Below, one piece after another: positions 35,150 to 44,646 of a DNA stretch of 64,000 nt (within the stretch, counting starts at the first letter, position 1; each line of letters starts with the position of its first letter). The position numbers and the translations under genes were made by a program. Below the pieces are notes generated by a model. It was not told the DNA's origin. It did no database searches and was given only the letters and a program-made list of their open reading frames with translations. Location of the stretch: positions 1,054,001-1,118,000 of the forward strand of contig OZ244128.1 of the NCBI GenBank assembly GCA_965215995.1. Direction: 5' to 3'. The DNA comes from SZUA-309 sp965215995 (GTDB lineage: Bacteria > Pseudomonadota > Gammaproteobacteria > Pseudomonadales > Azotimanducaceae).

Positions 35150-36898
35150 ATGCCTGATCGCGACGACTTGTCCAGACCAACGTACCGCTTCAGCGGCATT
35201 GAGCTCGACACCGGCAAACGCAGCATTCGCGTCGGTGACGAGCTGAAGGATGTTTCGCCACTCGTCTTCGAGACGCTCGAGTACCTGGTGAGTCATGCCG
35301 GTGAGGTAGTCTCGAAGGAGCAACTCGCCAACGATCTCTGGCGGGGTCGGATCGTCACCGACGCCTCCATCGCTCAGGCGATCCGCAAGGCAAGGTCGAT
35401 GCTGGAAGAGTGCGGCGTTGATCCGGCCATCATCAGAACCCGGCACGGCCACGGCTACCAGCTGGATGCCAACGTGGAAACTCTGGCGCCAGGTCGCGGT
35501 TCTGCCACTGGTCGCGCCTCACCTGGGTGGCGGGAACGCCGCCCCCTGATAGCGATCACCGCCGCGGCACTTGGCGGCATCCTGCTGGCCGTAGCGAACA
35601 TCAGCGAGATCGTGCAACTGTTCGTGGCCGATCCCTCGGTGAAGATGCTCGAGGAGGCTCAGTCCACGCTGCGGACCACGGATGAGAAGATCGACGAGAT
35701 CGTCAGCCTGCTCAAGCAGCAGGCAGCGGAGACAGGCATTTCGCTTGATCTAACGGCCGAAGAAGCCATTCGTCAGGCCGTTCAGGCGATGATCGTCTCG
35801 GGCGACACCAGAAAGCAGCAGGCACTGACGCAACTCGAAGCCGGTGATACAGCGGGTGCCGCTGCCGCTATCGTCCAGGTCGCTGAGGATTTCGATGCCG
35901 CGTCCGAATCTTCCCGGTCCGCCGCCGCAGAGAGTTGGCGTGAGGCAGGGGCGATTTACTACTCGAGCAACACGGTGGAGGCTGTGCGCAGCTACGAGGC
36001 AGCCCTCGAGCTCGAGCCATCGAATCCCCTGAATCACATCGAGTTGGGTTTTGCCTACGTTCGCGCAGGTCGCCTGGACGACGCCATCGGAGTCTTTGAC
36101 GCTGCCCTTGCCCAGGATCTGGAAGACAACCTGCTCGCCTTTGCTCTGCGGGGCGCTGGCACCGTCTACCGACTGCAGGCCGAATACGACAGAGCCGAGC
36201 GGGCGCTTCTCCGCGCCCGGGAGGTTGCCGAGCGCTCGAGCGATGTCATTCAGGTGGGTAAGGCTCTGCTGCAACTCGGATCCATTGCCGAAGTGCGTGG
36301 CGAGTACGAGCTTGCTCGGCGTCACTTCGAGGTGGCCATCGAGTACGCTGAAGAGATGGGCGACCAGGGCCTTCTGGCCGATGCCCTGAACGATCTGGCC
36401 ATCGTGCTGGCAGAAACCGGGCAATTCGACCAGGCCAGAGAGCACTTCATCCGCATCAATGCGATCTACACCGAGCGACACGACCTGGCCGGTCAGGCAC
36501 AGGCCATCGGCAATCTCGGGGCAACCGCGCTGAAGCAGGGCAATCTGGACGAGGCCGAAACCTGGCTTGCGCAATCCGTGGCGCTGGGCGAGCAACTGGG
36601 CTTGAAAAGATCGGTGGCGCTGGATCTCACGAACCTGGGCAGTATCTCCGCCCAGCGCGGCGAGTTCGCTAAGGCGCTCGATTACATGGATCAGGCCCAG
36701 GTCATCGCAGAGGTAGCCGGACTAGCCGAGCTCGTCGGGGTGCTGCTGGTCAACAAAGGCGAAGTAGCCCGTGAGCAGGGCGATATGGCACTGGCGTGCA
36801 GCTACTGGTCAGAGGCCTATCCCGAACTCGAGGCAATGGGGCATGCGGCTGCCCCAACCGTTGCCGCCAAAATCGCAGATTCAGGCTGCCCAGGGTGA
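35150..36898 (+). CDS. winged-helix regulator with membrane helix and TPR repeats
   Basis: A 582-residue CadC-like protein. Residues 10-105 are a Trans_reg_C winged helix (DVSPLVFETLEYLVSHAGEVVSKEQLANDLWRGRIVTDASIAQAIRKARSMLEE, RHGHGYQLD), followed by one membrane helix (LIAITAAALGGILLAVANI) and a C-terminal part with about seven TPR units (EAGAIYYSSNTVEAVRSYEAAL, LAIVLAETGQFDQAREHF, LNLGSISAQRGEF). The TPR part would face the periplasm. The ATG at 35150 has AGGA upstream and is preferred to the TTG at 35123. It is divergent from the MFS-GST pair and may control it. Confidence 0.85.
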   Translation: MPDRDDLSRPTYRFSGIELDTGKRSIRVGDELKDVSPLVFETLEYLVSHAGEVVSKEQLANDLWRGRIVTDASIAQAIRKARSMLEECGVDPAIIRTRHGHGYQLDANVETLAPGRGSATGRASPGWRERRPLIAITAAALGGILLAVANISEIVQLFVADPSVKMLEEAQSTLRTTDEKIDEIVSLLKQQAAETGISLDLTAEEAIRQAVQAMIVSGDTRKQQALTQLEAGDTAGAAAAIVQVAEDFDAASESSRSAAAESWREAGAIYYSSNTVEAVRSYEAALELEPSNPLNHIELGFAYVRAGRLDDAIGVFDAALAQDLEDNLLAFALRGAGTVYRLQAEYDRAERALLRAREVAERSSDVIQVGKALLQLGSIAEVRGEYELARRHFEVAIEYAEEMGDQGLLADALNDLAIVLAETGQFDQAREHFIRINAIYTERHDLAGQAQAIGNLGATALKQGNLDEAETWLAQSVALGEQLGLKRSVALDLTNLGSISAQRGEFAKALDYMDQAQVIAEVAGLAELVGVLLVNKGEVAREQGDMALACSYWSEAYPELEAMGHAAAPTVAAKIADSGCPG

Positions 36899-37133
36899 AT
36901 TCCGGCGCGAAACAGTGTCTTGGCCCGTTGCTCAAGGGTTGCCCGCGTGCCATCGCGCACCCCGACCCGTCCCGTAACCTACTGAAATTACTATAAAAAT
37001 CAGGAGTACGGAAAAAATCATCATCTGATCAGGAAATTCTCAAGCGTCTTTGACCGCTGATCTCCAGGGTTGCTGCCACGGCGGGCATGCAGCCGCCGCG
37101 ACACCCAAAGGAGAGAATCAGGAGATCAGTAGC

Positions 37134-37436
37134 ATGATTAACAAGACAAGCATCATCACAACCGCGCTCATCGCAGCACTCGCCGCCGCGTATGCGGCCT
37201 CACAGACAGATCAGCGGCCCGAAGCGCAGGCAGCGGAGCCACCGGCACCGGCTTCAGATCAGATCGTCGCCAGCTTTGAAAGAGCCCTGAACCATGAGTC
37301 AACGGAAGTTCGACCTGTGAAACGGGATGATATCGACAACGATGTGCTGTACTGGATGGTGAACCGGGTGCATTGGACGTCCGAGCAACGCGAGCAGGAG
37401 CGCTCAGATGCGGAAGGCCAGGATCACCCACAGTGA
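37134..37436 (+). CDS. small exported protein of unknown function
   Basis: A 100-residue protein starting at ATG 37134 with AGGAG nine bases upstream. Residues 1-23 (MINKTSIITTALIAALAAAYAAS) form a signal peptide or membrane anchor, then a Pro/Ala linker (AAEPPAPASDQ) and a charged helical part (IVASFERALNHES, LYWMVNRVHWTSEQREQERSDAEGQ). It could be an anchored periplasmic helper. The stop codon lies inside the hairpin at 37417-37443. No family recognised. The 235-base gap before it (36899-37133) is AT-rich around 36985-37050 and probably holds its promoter. Confidence 0.65.
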   Translation: MINKTSIITTALIAALAAAYAASQTDQRPEAQAAEPPAPASDQIVASFERALNHESTEVRPVKRDDIDNDVLYWMVNRVHWTSEQREQERSDAEGQDHPQ

Positions 37437-37443
37437 TCCTGGC
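37417..37443. terminator. strong hairpin between convergent genes
   Basis: GCCAGGATCAC (37417-37427) and GTGATCCTGGC (37433-37443) form a perfect 11-bp stem with the 5-base loop CCACA. It sits between the small exported protein gene (plus) and the phosphatase gene (minus), so it can serve both directions. No T-run is present on either side. Confidence 0.55.
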
Positions 37444-37469
37444 GCGATGCCGTGTTCCGGGCTGTTCGA

Positions 37470-38252
37470 TCAGTCGTCGGTCAGAAAGTTTCTTCTGACC
37501 GCTGCGAAGATCTCATCATTCAGACCAATGCTCCGGAGAAAACCGAGGGCTCCACCCCAGCGCTCTTCGAGCCCGTTCAGGAAGTCGTGCATGGCCATCT
37601 CCGGCACCCCGGCATGGAACATCATCTCATCCCGGTCGATCCCTTCCGGCAGGCCGACGTTCGCCTCAACGAAGTCCACCTGCCGGGAGACATCCCGATT
37701 GGTGAGCAGGTAATCGGCCTCGATCAGTGTCCGATCAACGCCCAGGACGCTCAGCAGGAAGGCCGTCGATACACCGGTGCGGTCTTTGCCTGCCGTGCAG
37801 TGAATGACGACCGGGTGATCACCCGGCTCAGCGAAAATCTCGAACATCCTCAGCCAGGTCTCACCACCGAACTCCAGATAACCCAGATAGCGCTTGCCGG
37901 ATATGCCGGTGTCGCCGACCAGCCGCGCGAGCTGATCTGTCCCCCCATCCGGAATCACCGGCAGGTGGACGTAGCGAGCACCCATGGACTCGATGGGACC
38001 CCGCCCCTGAACGCTGATCTCGTCGGATTTGCGCAGGTCGATCTGCGTTTGAATGCCGAGCGTCTCGGCCTGCTTCAGGTCTTCCGGCGTCATCCGGTCC
38101 TGCCGACCGGCACGAAAGTACCGGCCCCACTTTACCGCTCTGCCGTCCGCGGCGGGGTAGCCGCCGATGTCGCGGAAATTGAAACAGCCCTCGAACGGGA
38201 TGTGACGATCTTCGAAATCTTCTATCAACGACTCATCCTTTCCGATCCTCAT
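37470..38252 (-). CDS. tyrosine/dual-specificity protein phosphatase
   Basis: A 260-residue phosphatase with the CX5R loop HCTAGKDRTGVST, a general-acid region further upstream and the family opening CFNFRDIGGY, as in the Y_phosphatase3 (LipA/PtpB) group. Starting at ATG 38252, its A is shared with the TAA stop of the upstream peptidase gene (TAATG), so translation is coupled. It would remove phosphate from tyrosine, serine or phosphoinositide substrates in the cytoplasm. The partner is unknown. Confidence 0.9.
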   Translation of the reverse strand: MRIGKDESLIEDFEDRHIPFEGCFNFRDIGGYPAADGRAVKWGRYFRAGRQDRMTPEDLKQAETLGIQTQIDLRKSDEISVQGRGPIESMGARYVHLPVIPDGGTDQLARLVGDTGISGKRYLGYLEFGGETWLRMFEIFAEPGDHPVVIHCTAGKDRTGVSTAFLLSVLGVDRTLIEADYLLTNRDVSRQVDFVEANVGLPEGIDRDEMMFHAGVPEMAMHDFLNGLEERWGGALGFLRSIGLNDEIFAAVRRNFLTDD

Positions 38253-38941
38253 TAACGACGCAGGATAGCAATCCACCGCCCCAGATTGAGCAGGCTCGCC
38301 AGAGATCCCGCCACGTAGGTGAGCGCTGCTGCCTTCAGAATGCGACGCGCGTGCGGCAGATCGCCGTCATGCAGATAGCCCCCTTCCGCGAGCACTGGCA
38401 GTGCCTTCTTGAAACTGGCATCGAGCTCTACCGGCAATGTGATCAGGTGCACGAGCGTGCCAATGGCCATCGAGGCAACTGCCAGGAGCAGCACGGCAAA
38501 GCCGGCTTGCGGCACCCTGAGCACGATCAGCACGATCGGCGCCGCGATCAGCAGAATCCGACTCACCTGCTCACTCTGCGCCGCTACTTTCACCAGCCGC
38601 TGCCGGGTGTCGAACAATCGCTCGTCGCGGGCATCCTGCAAGGCGTGCCCTACTTCGTGCGCGGCCACCGTCACCGCGGTGAGTGAATGGCCGTTGAAAT
38701 TACCGGCTGACAGCCGTACTGCCTTTTCGGTTGGATCGTAATGATCACCCTGCGTCGTTTCTTCGACCTTGACACCAGCCAGTCCGAAGCTGTCGAGCAG
38801 GTGACGAGCGAGCTCAGCACCGCTGCCTTTCTCCCGGTAGCGATCGGCTGGCTGACTGTATTTCTTCAACACCCACTTCACCCAGGCCGCAGGCACCAGG
38901 ACCGTAGCCAGAATTGCCAGCAGGATCAGAGCAAACAACAT
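38252..38941 (-). CDS. YugP-family membrane zinc metallopeptidase
   Basis: A 229-residue membrane protein with the zinc motif VAAHEVGHALQDARD and several hydrophobic helices (residues 1-17 and about 130-175, 200-229). The region SGAELARHLLDSFGLAGVKVE ahead of the active site is typical of YugP/DUF-type neutral zinc metallopeptidases. It starts at ATG 38941 and is coupled to the phosphatase gene. The cleavage target is unknown. Confidence 0.9.
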   Translation of the reverse strand: MLFALILLAILATVLVPAAWVKWVLKKYSQPADRYREKGSGAELARHLLDSFGLAGVKVEETTQGDHYDPTEKAVRLSAGNFNGHSLTAVTVAAHEVGHALQDARDERLFDTRQRLVKVAAQSEQVSRILLIAAPIVLIVLRVPQAGFAVLLLAVASMAIGTLVHLITLPVELDASFKKALPVLAEGGYLHDGDLPHARRILKAAALTYVAGSLASLLNLGRWIAILRR

Positions 38942-39071
38942 GATCCAGGAAAATGCACTCGCACAGGTACATGTTCACACATTCCCCGATGCGCGGCACT
39001 TAAATAGTCCTTGATCGATCAGGCAGTTTCCCTCGAAGCTGTAAGCAGGACCAAGGAGGACTTTCCACGCC

Positions 39072-39995
39072 ATGAACCGACTGATCTACCTGCATCACTA
39101 TCCCACATCACTGTTCTCGGAGAAGATCAGGGCGATCCTCGGCTACCTCGGCTTGTCCTGGCAATCGGTGGAGATCTCATCGGTCATGCCGCGCCCGCTG
39201 CTGATGCCGCTCACAGGCGGCTACCGGAAAACGCCGACACTTCAGATCGGCGCCAACATCTACTGCGATACCGCGGTCATCAGCAAGGCGCTGGCGCGTC
39301 ACACCGGTGATGAGACCCTGTTTGCACCGGGCTTCAGTGCGCATCGGGTGGCTGAGTGGGCTGACAGCACGCTGTTCAGAATCACCGTGGCAATGAACTT
39401 CCGACCCGAAGCCATCGGCGGATTCATGGGCCGGCTCAGCCCAGAGGAAGTCGCTGCCTTTCAGGCTGATCGAGCCGAGCTGGCCGGCGATACGCCCATG
39501 ATCAGCGTGCCGCCGGAAGCCGCGATCAGTGCCTTCAATGCCTATCTGACACAGCTCGACGCCTCTCTTAAGTCGCCTTTTCTATTCGGCGGGTCGCCCA
39601 GCATCGCCGACTTCTCCGTGTATCACTGCCTCTGGTTCATCCAGCAGAATCCGGTGAACGCGGAGCTCATCGAGCCGTATCCCGGCGTGAGCAGCTGGAT
39701 GAGCAGGATCGCCGCATTCGGGCACGGTCAGGTGGAAGAAGCCAGCGCCGAAGCAGCCCTTGCGCATGCCGGTGAGCACGATCCCGTTCTGCCCGACTTC
39801 GAGTCTGAGCCGCTGATCGGTGTGGACATTGGCGATGAAGTGCAGGTGACGCCCACGGATTACGGAAAGGTGCCCGTATCCGGCACGCTGGTCGCCGGCT
39901 CCAGCACCGAACTGGTGCTGGAAAGAGAGACGCCGGAAACCAAGCGCCTGATGACCCACTTTCCGAACATCGGCTTTCAGATCAGCCGAGCATGA
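39072..39995 (+). CDS. GST-like protein with C-terminal barrel extension
   Basis: A 307-residue protein. Residues 1-85 are a thioredoxin-like GST N domain (YLHHYPTSLFSEKIRAILGYLGL, KTPTLQIGANIYCDTAVI), residues 90-225 a helical GST C domain (FGGSPSIADFSVYHCLWFI), and the last 65 or so residues a beta-rich tail (VDIGDEVQVTPTDYGKVPVSGTLV). The start has AAGGAGG upstream. The tail is unusual compared with plain GSTs but seen in some bacterial paralogs. It runs convergent to the PQQ dehydrogenase. Confidence 0.85.
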   Translation: MNRLIYLHHYPTSLFSEKIRAILGYLGLSWQSVEISSVMPRPLLMPLTGGYRKTPTLQIGANIYCDTAVISKALARHTGDETLFAPGFSAHRVAEWADSTLFRITVAMNFRPEAIGGFMGRLSPEEVAAFQADRAELAGDTPMISVPPEAAISAFNAYLTQLDASLKSPFLFGGSPSIADFSVYHCLWFIQQNPVNAELIEPYPGVSSWMSRIAAFGHGQVEEASAEAALAHAGEHDPVLPDFESEPLIGVDIGDEVQVTPTDYGKVPVSGTLVAGSSTELVLERETPETKRLMTHFPNIGFQISRA

Positions 39996-40010
39996 GGACC
40001 ACTGCGTGGA

Positions 40011-42356
40011 TCAAGGCGCTCCGGGTAGTGCGAAGGCGATCACCCGGCCACCCACGACGGCAGGCGGTTCGCTCGGCTCACCTGCCCCATGATCCTCGCT
40101 CACAGGGGCTTGGCTTTCTCCGGGTACGGTAACCAGTACGTACTGGCGGCCTGACTTCGGGCTCAAGTAGGACATGGGGGTCGCATCGGAGGCGCGAGGC
40201 AGCTCGGCGCTCCAGAGGATCCTGCCGGTGAGTGAGTCCATCGCGTTCAGCTGCCCTCCCACGACGCCACCATTGAAGATGAGCCCACCGGAGGTGATCA
40301 CCGATCCGGCTGACGCCGGGAAGCCAAGCTCCCACAGACCGTTGCCACGTCGCCAGACGATCTGCTGCGTGGTGAGATCGACCACCGCCATCTCTCCGTA
40401 AGGGGGCTTGAGGCAGGGAATCGACAAAGGTGAGGAAAACATGCCGACCCTCGCGGCAAATGGCGTTCCCCGTTGCGGTCCGCCGATGCCATAGCCTCTA
40501 TTCAGTCCTTCATTGGAAGACACCAGATCCTCCTCCCGGGGAATCATCTCCACGATGAACGCCAGGTGCATGTTGTTCACCACCATGAGCTGGCGCTCCT
40601 CGTCCACTGCCACGCTACCCCAGTTCATTCCCCCTGCTGGACCGGGATAGAGCAGAGTGCCCCGGGTGGAAGGTGGGGTGAGCGGGCCTTCGTAGCGAAG
40701 ACTCAGGAACTTCTTCCGGCAGGCCATCTGATCGAAGGGTGTAAAACCAACCATGTCCCGCTCCCGGATCCGCGGGTGAGCAAACGATGGCATACCCGTG
40801 GAGAAGGGCTGGGTCGGAGCAGTGCGCTCGCCCGGCAGGTCCGTCTGCGGGACTTCCCGTTCCGTGACTTCGGTGATCAGTTCCCCCGTCTGCCGATCCA
40901 GCATGAAGACCTCACCTCGCTTGGTCGGCACGATCACAACCTTGCGCTTCGGCGCATCCGGGCCATCGAGTGCCAGATCGATGAGCGTGGGCTGGGATGG
41001 CACATCCATATCCCAGATGTCGTGATGGGTCGTCTGAAAGTGCCAGCGGGTGAGTCCTGTTCGGGCATCGATGGCGACGATGGAGCTCGAGTACCGATCC
41101 ATCACTTCCGTCCGGTGGCCACCGAAGTAATCCGGCGTCGCGTTACCGGTAGGCACGTACACCAAGCCCAACTCATCATCAGCGGATGTGAGGCTCCAGA
41201 CGTTTGGCGTGCCGCGCGTGTAAAAACCGCCTTCCGGGGGCATGGCTGTCTCGCCTTCCCTGCCGATGTCCCAGGCCCAGAGCAGCGCCCCGGTGATCGG
41301 GTCGTAGCCGCGCACGACACCGGACGGCTCCTCGATTTCCTGGTTGTCCATCACCCAGCCACCGACCACCAGAGCACCGCTGGCAACCGTCGGCGGTGAG
41401 GTAACAAAGTAGTAGTACGGCTTCACTTCACCCATCCCGGCCAGAAGCGAGATCTGCCCGTCGTCACCGAACTCTTCGCACGGTTGCCCGGTTGCAGCAT
41501 CGACCGCGATCATCCGTGCATCGGTGGTCGCCGTGTAGATACGCTCGGCACACCGCTCAGCACGAGGCCGGCCAGGTATGTGGTAGTAAGCGACACCGCG
41601 GCAATTACCCAGGATCCCGGCGGCGGGGGTGTCGTTGTCCGGATCGAACCGCCAGCGCTCTGCCCCGGTATCCGGATCCAGAGAGATCATCACGTTCTGA
41701 GCGGTACAGAGATACAACCCGTCTTCTACCTGGATAGGCGTGCCACTGAAACGGCCGATCCGGCCGGTGTTCATACTCCAGGCTTCGACGAGCTCCGTCA
41801 CATTCGCGGTGTTGATCTGGTCATGGGGGGCGAATCGAGTGCCTGCCTTGTTCGCGCCGTAGTCTGTCCAGTCGGCAGGATTCTGCGGCGGCCCGAACCG
41901 GCGATCCTCGATTTCGACCGTGGCATCGCTCAGCAGATTAAACGTCATGGCGAGGAGCACGCCGGCGCTTGCGACCGCGCCGATCTGAACCGTTGGCTGG
42001 CTGAACAACCGCGGCATATCATCACCCCAGAGATGCCGCCGGATAACAGGTGTGCAGAGCCAGATGGACAACAGGCCGATCAGCCATATGCGCGACCCGA
42101 CCAGCCAGAACGCCGTTCCAGCTTCATAGACCGCCCAGGCCAGGGTGAGCAGAAGCACCGCTGCAAACAGGTAAAACCCCTGGCGCTGTGCCCGCCACAA
42201 CTGCACGGCGCTTGCCGACATGAGCGCGCCAGCCGTCGCGTAGTAAAAGGTACCACCCGCAATGACCAGGTCGATGCCATACCAGAGCATTGCTACGCCG
42301 AGCACGCCAATGAGGACGGCTGTCATTCTCAAACCGATCTTGCGGGGCGCTGTCAT
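40011..42356 (-). CDS. gcd: membrane-bound PQQ-dependent glucose (polyol) dehydrogenase
   Basis: A 781-residue protein with five N-terminal membrane helices (residues 1-135) and a C-terminal eight-bladed PQQ propeller. Propeller marks are WTDYGANKAGTRFAP, WHFQTTHHDIWDMDVPSQP (with the catalytic Asp region) and IVPTKRGEVFMLDRQTGE (Lys/Arg of the PQQ site). It oxidises sugars in the periplasm and passes electrons to ubiquinone. The His expected in the E. coli motif CTAHQ is Gln here (CTAQN), which may change sugar preference. Start at ATG 42356 follows AAAGG. No PQQ synthesis genes are in the window. Confidence 0.93.
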   Translation of the reverse strand: MTAPRKIGLRMTAVLIGVLGVAMLWYGIDLVIAGGTFYYATAGALMSASAVQLWRAQRQGFYLFAAVLLLTLAWAVYEAGTAFWLVGSRIWLIGLLSIWLCTPVIRRHLWGDDMPRLFSQPTVQIGAVASAGVLLAMTFNLLSDATVEIEDRRFGPPQNPADWTDYGANKAGTRFAPHDQINTANVTELVEAWSMNTGRIGRFSGTPIQVEDGLYLCTAQNVMISLDPDTGAERWRFDPDNDTPAAGILGNCRGVAYYHIPGRPRAERCAERIYTATTDARMIAVDAATGQPCEEFGDDGQISLLAGMGEVKPYYYFVTSPPTVASGALVVGGWVMDNQEIEEPSGVVRGYDPITGALLWAWDIGREGETAMPPEGGFYTRGTPNVWSLTSADDELGLVYVPTGNATPDYFGGHRTEVMDRYSSSIVAIDARTGLTRWHFQTTHHDIWDMDVPSQPTLIDLALDGPDAPKRKVVIVPTKRGEVFMLDRQTGELITEVTEREVPQTDLPGERTAPTQPFSTGMPSFAHPRIRERDMVGFTPFDQMACRKKFLSLRYEGPLTPPSTRGTLLYPGPAGGMNWGSVAVDEERQLMVVNNMHLAFIVEMIPREEDLVSSNEGLNRGYGIGGPQRGTPFAARVGMFSSPLSIPCLKPPYGEMAVVDLTTQQIVWRRGNGLWELGFPASAGSVITSGGLIFNGGVVGGQLNAMDSLTGRILWSAELPRASDATPMSYLSPKSGRQYVLVTVPGESQAPVSEDHGAGEPSEPPAVVGGRVIAFALPGAP

Positions 42357-42436
42357 GAAAGCCTTTCTGTGTCTGCTGGTCAGTCGCGCAGTATGAAAGG
42401 TCAGGTGCGAAACGAACAGGCTGTTCAGGCTCTCGG

Positions 42437-44635
42437 GTGCGGAGCTGGACCGCACAGTTCGAAGTGAATCGAGCGCCCGTGATAGGCTGCTCGGATTCCT
42501 GCAGCCCGGAGACGCCCTTGCTCCTGCACGACCTGGCCTACCGCAGAGGGGTGGAATTCGGCCCCTATCCGTTCGAAGTACTGCCCACAACCGCTGAATC
42601 CCCTCCTGGTGTGCTCAACCCGCGCTCGCCACGACGAATCGACGGACCAATGACCCGCGCAGCAAGGTTCTATGCCGATCTCTTCGCAAACTGCATGCAA
42701 CAAGCGCCCGCACCGCGCGCACCGGTGCCCGACGACCTCGCACGCCGAGCCAAGGAACTCAAAGGCGCCGCCTACTATCTGGACGCGAGTCACGCGGGGG
42801 TCTGCGCACTTGCAGATCGCGCCTGGATCGGTAATCCCCTCCCCCACACCCATGCGCTGATGGTGTGCGTGGAATATGGTCGGGAAATCGAGCCAGACAA
42901 CCTCGCTATCGACTGGATTGCCGGGGCCGAGCACGATATCGCATTGATGCGAGCGCTGGAGATCGCCGTCTCGCTGACCGGACACATCCGGGCGTTGGGA
43001 TTCGATGCGCATTGCCACTGGGAGGGGAAATCCCAGGTGGACCTGGATCGGCTGTTGCTCAGCGCCGGAGTCACCGTGCGTGATTCAGATCAGCGCGCTG
43101 TCAGCCCCTTTGTCGGCGATCGATTCGCTGCCGCAGCCATCACCACCGACTACGCACTTGCTACGGATCAGCCGCTTGCCTCCGGTGCGGAAGTTGGCCG
43201 GTTCCGTCACTGGCTCGGCATCAATGGTGCCGTCTCCGGTCGGGAGCGTAATCGGGTGCGAAAACGGAAATCACATCTCTCCCGCTATCCCATGGAGCAG
43301 GTTCGCCGAGTGGATCGGCCGACCACGCTGATCTTCGATGACGAGGTGCCACGTGTGCCAAAGCGGGCCGAGTTCTTCATGCGAGCCCGAATGGGTGACC
43401 TGGGTGACAAGGCGCAACGCGAGGTGCGGCGCTTCGCGTTCAAGCATCCGCTGACTGACGGCATGATGTACCCCTTGCGAGCCATGGTACCGCACCAGGA
43501 CGGCGAGACCGCCGAAGCGAAGTCGCCGGGCTTTGCCGACCCGAAAGCCAACACCGACGCAATCAAGTCGTTGAGCTACCACCTGGGCGCCGACCTGACC
43601 GGCATCTGCGAAGTCCCGCCCTATGCCTGGTACTCCCACGACGCAAGCGGCAACGAGGTGGCAATGTCACACAAGTATGCCGTTGTGATGCTGATCGACC
43701 AGGGCTACGACACCATGGAAGGTGCGAGCGGCGACGACTGGATCTCCGGATGCCAGTCCATGCGCGGCTACATCCGCGGCGCAGAGATCGCCGGAGTGAT
43801 GGCAGAGTTCCTGCGCGCCAATGGCATTGAAGCGCGGCCACAGACCAACGCGGACAGCGAAGTGCTGCAGATCCCACTGGTTTTGCTGGCGGGGCTGGGT
43901 GAGCTCAGCCGGATTGGCGAGCTGGTGCTGAATCCCTTTGTCGGTCCCCGACTCAAGTCCGTCGTGCTGACCACCAATCTGCCGCTGATTCCCGACAAGC
44001 CAATCGACTTCGGCCTGCAGCAGTTCTGCAGCAACTGTCTGAAGTGCGCAAGGGAATGCCCGGTGAACGCGATTCCGTTTGGCGACAAGGTGGTGTTCAA
44101 CGGCTACGAGATCTGGAAGCCGGACGTGGAGCGCTGCACCCGCTACCGGGTAACCAATCCGAAGGGTTCGGCATGCGGCCGCTGCATGAAGACATGCCCG
44201 TTGAACAAGGTGGTTTCCGCAGACGGCGCGCTCACCCACCGGATTGGTTCCTGGCTCGGCATCCACACGAGGTGGCTCAAAACGCTGCTCGTTCCCATAG
44301 CCGTGTTTCTCGACGATTGGATTGGTTACGGTAACCGCAATCCGGTAAAACGCTGGTGGCTGGATCTGGAGCTCGTGGATGGCCAGGCCCGGGTACCGGC
44401 GGGGACCAATGAAAGAGATCTCACCTTGACCGCAGATACATCCGGCAAGAAATCGCCGGTGGGCTACTACAACGCCGCCGATATGCCCAGGGCGGACCAA
44501 CGCGAGCCGGTATTGGCGAACCACAAGCTGGCCATCGAACGGGCGCAGCTGATAGAGACGGTGGATGCGGCGCAGGCGCGGCGGGCCGCCGGTGGTGAAA
44601 AACCGGCGCACTACACGCCGTCTGTGCCGGATTGA
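42437..44635 (+). CDS. cytoplasmic reductive dehalogenase-like protein (RdhA family)
   Basis: A 732-residue protein that matches cobalamin-dependent reductive dehalogenases of the catabolic, non-exported type. It has no Tat leader, a central nitroreductase-like domain (ILDAGYDTMEG-type helix region around AVVMLIDQGYD, LVLLAGLGELSRIGEL, TTNLPLIPDKPIDFG) and two iron-sulfur motifs: C531/C534/C537/C541 (CSNCLKCAREC) and C567, C580/C583/C587 (CGRCMKTC). Residues 588-732 are a tail without obvious reductase domain. It starts at GTG 42437, without a strong ribosome site; GTG 42464 and ATG 42650 are alternatives. It heads a four-gene operon. It may reduce a C-halogen bond or a related bond; a non-dehalogenating role is possible. 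Confidence 0.85.
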   Translation: MRSWTAQFEVNRAPVIGCSDSCSPETPLLLHDLAYRRGVEFGPYPFEVLPTTAESPPGVLNPRSPRRIDGPMTRAARFYADLFANCMQQAPAPRAPVPDDLARRAKELKGAAYYLDASHAGVCALADRAWIGNPLPHTHALMVCVEYGREIEPDNLAIDWIAGAEHDIALMRALEIAVSLTGHIRALGFDAHCHWEGKSQVDLDRLLLSAGVTVRDSDQRAVSPFVGDRFAAAAITTDYALATDQPLASGAEVGRFRHWLGINGAVSGRERNRVRKRKSHLSRYPMEQVRRVDRPTTLIFDDEVPRVPKRAEFFMRARMGDLGDKAQREVRRFAFKHPLTDGMMYPLRAMVPHQDGETAEAKSPGFADPKANTDAIKSLSYHLGADLTGICEVPPYAWYSHDASGNEVAMSHKYAVVMLIDQGYDTMEGASGDDWISGCQSMRGYIRGAEIAGVMAEFLRANGIEARPQTNADSEVLQIPLVLLAGLGELSRIGELVLNPFVGPRLKSVVLTTNLPLIPDKPIDFGLQQFCSNCLKCARECPVNAIPFGDKVVFNGYEIWKPDVERCTRYRVTNPKGSACGRCMKTCPLNKVVSADGALTHRIGSWLGIHTRWLKTLLVPIAVFLDDWIGYGNRNPVKRWWLDLELVDGQARVPAGTNERDLTLTADTSGKKSPVGYYNAADMPRADQREPVLANHKLAIERAQLIETVDAAQARRAAGGEKPAHYTPSVPD

Positions 44636-44646
44636 GGTCGTCACCG

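Noticed and set aside
39012..39021. TGATCGATCA palindrome upstream of the GST-like gene
   Set aside because: A ten-base palindrome in this GC context is easily chance; no partner regulator or second copy nearby.
41484..42467. 327-codon plus-strand frame
   Set aside because: It is opposite the PQQ dehydrogenase gene, whose domains are clear.
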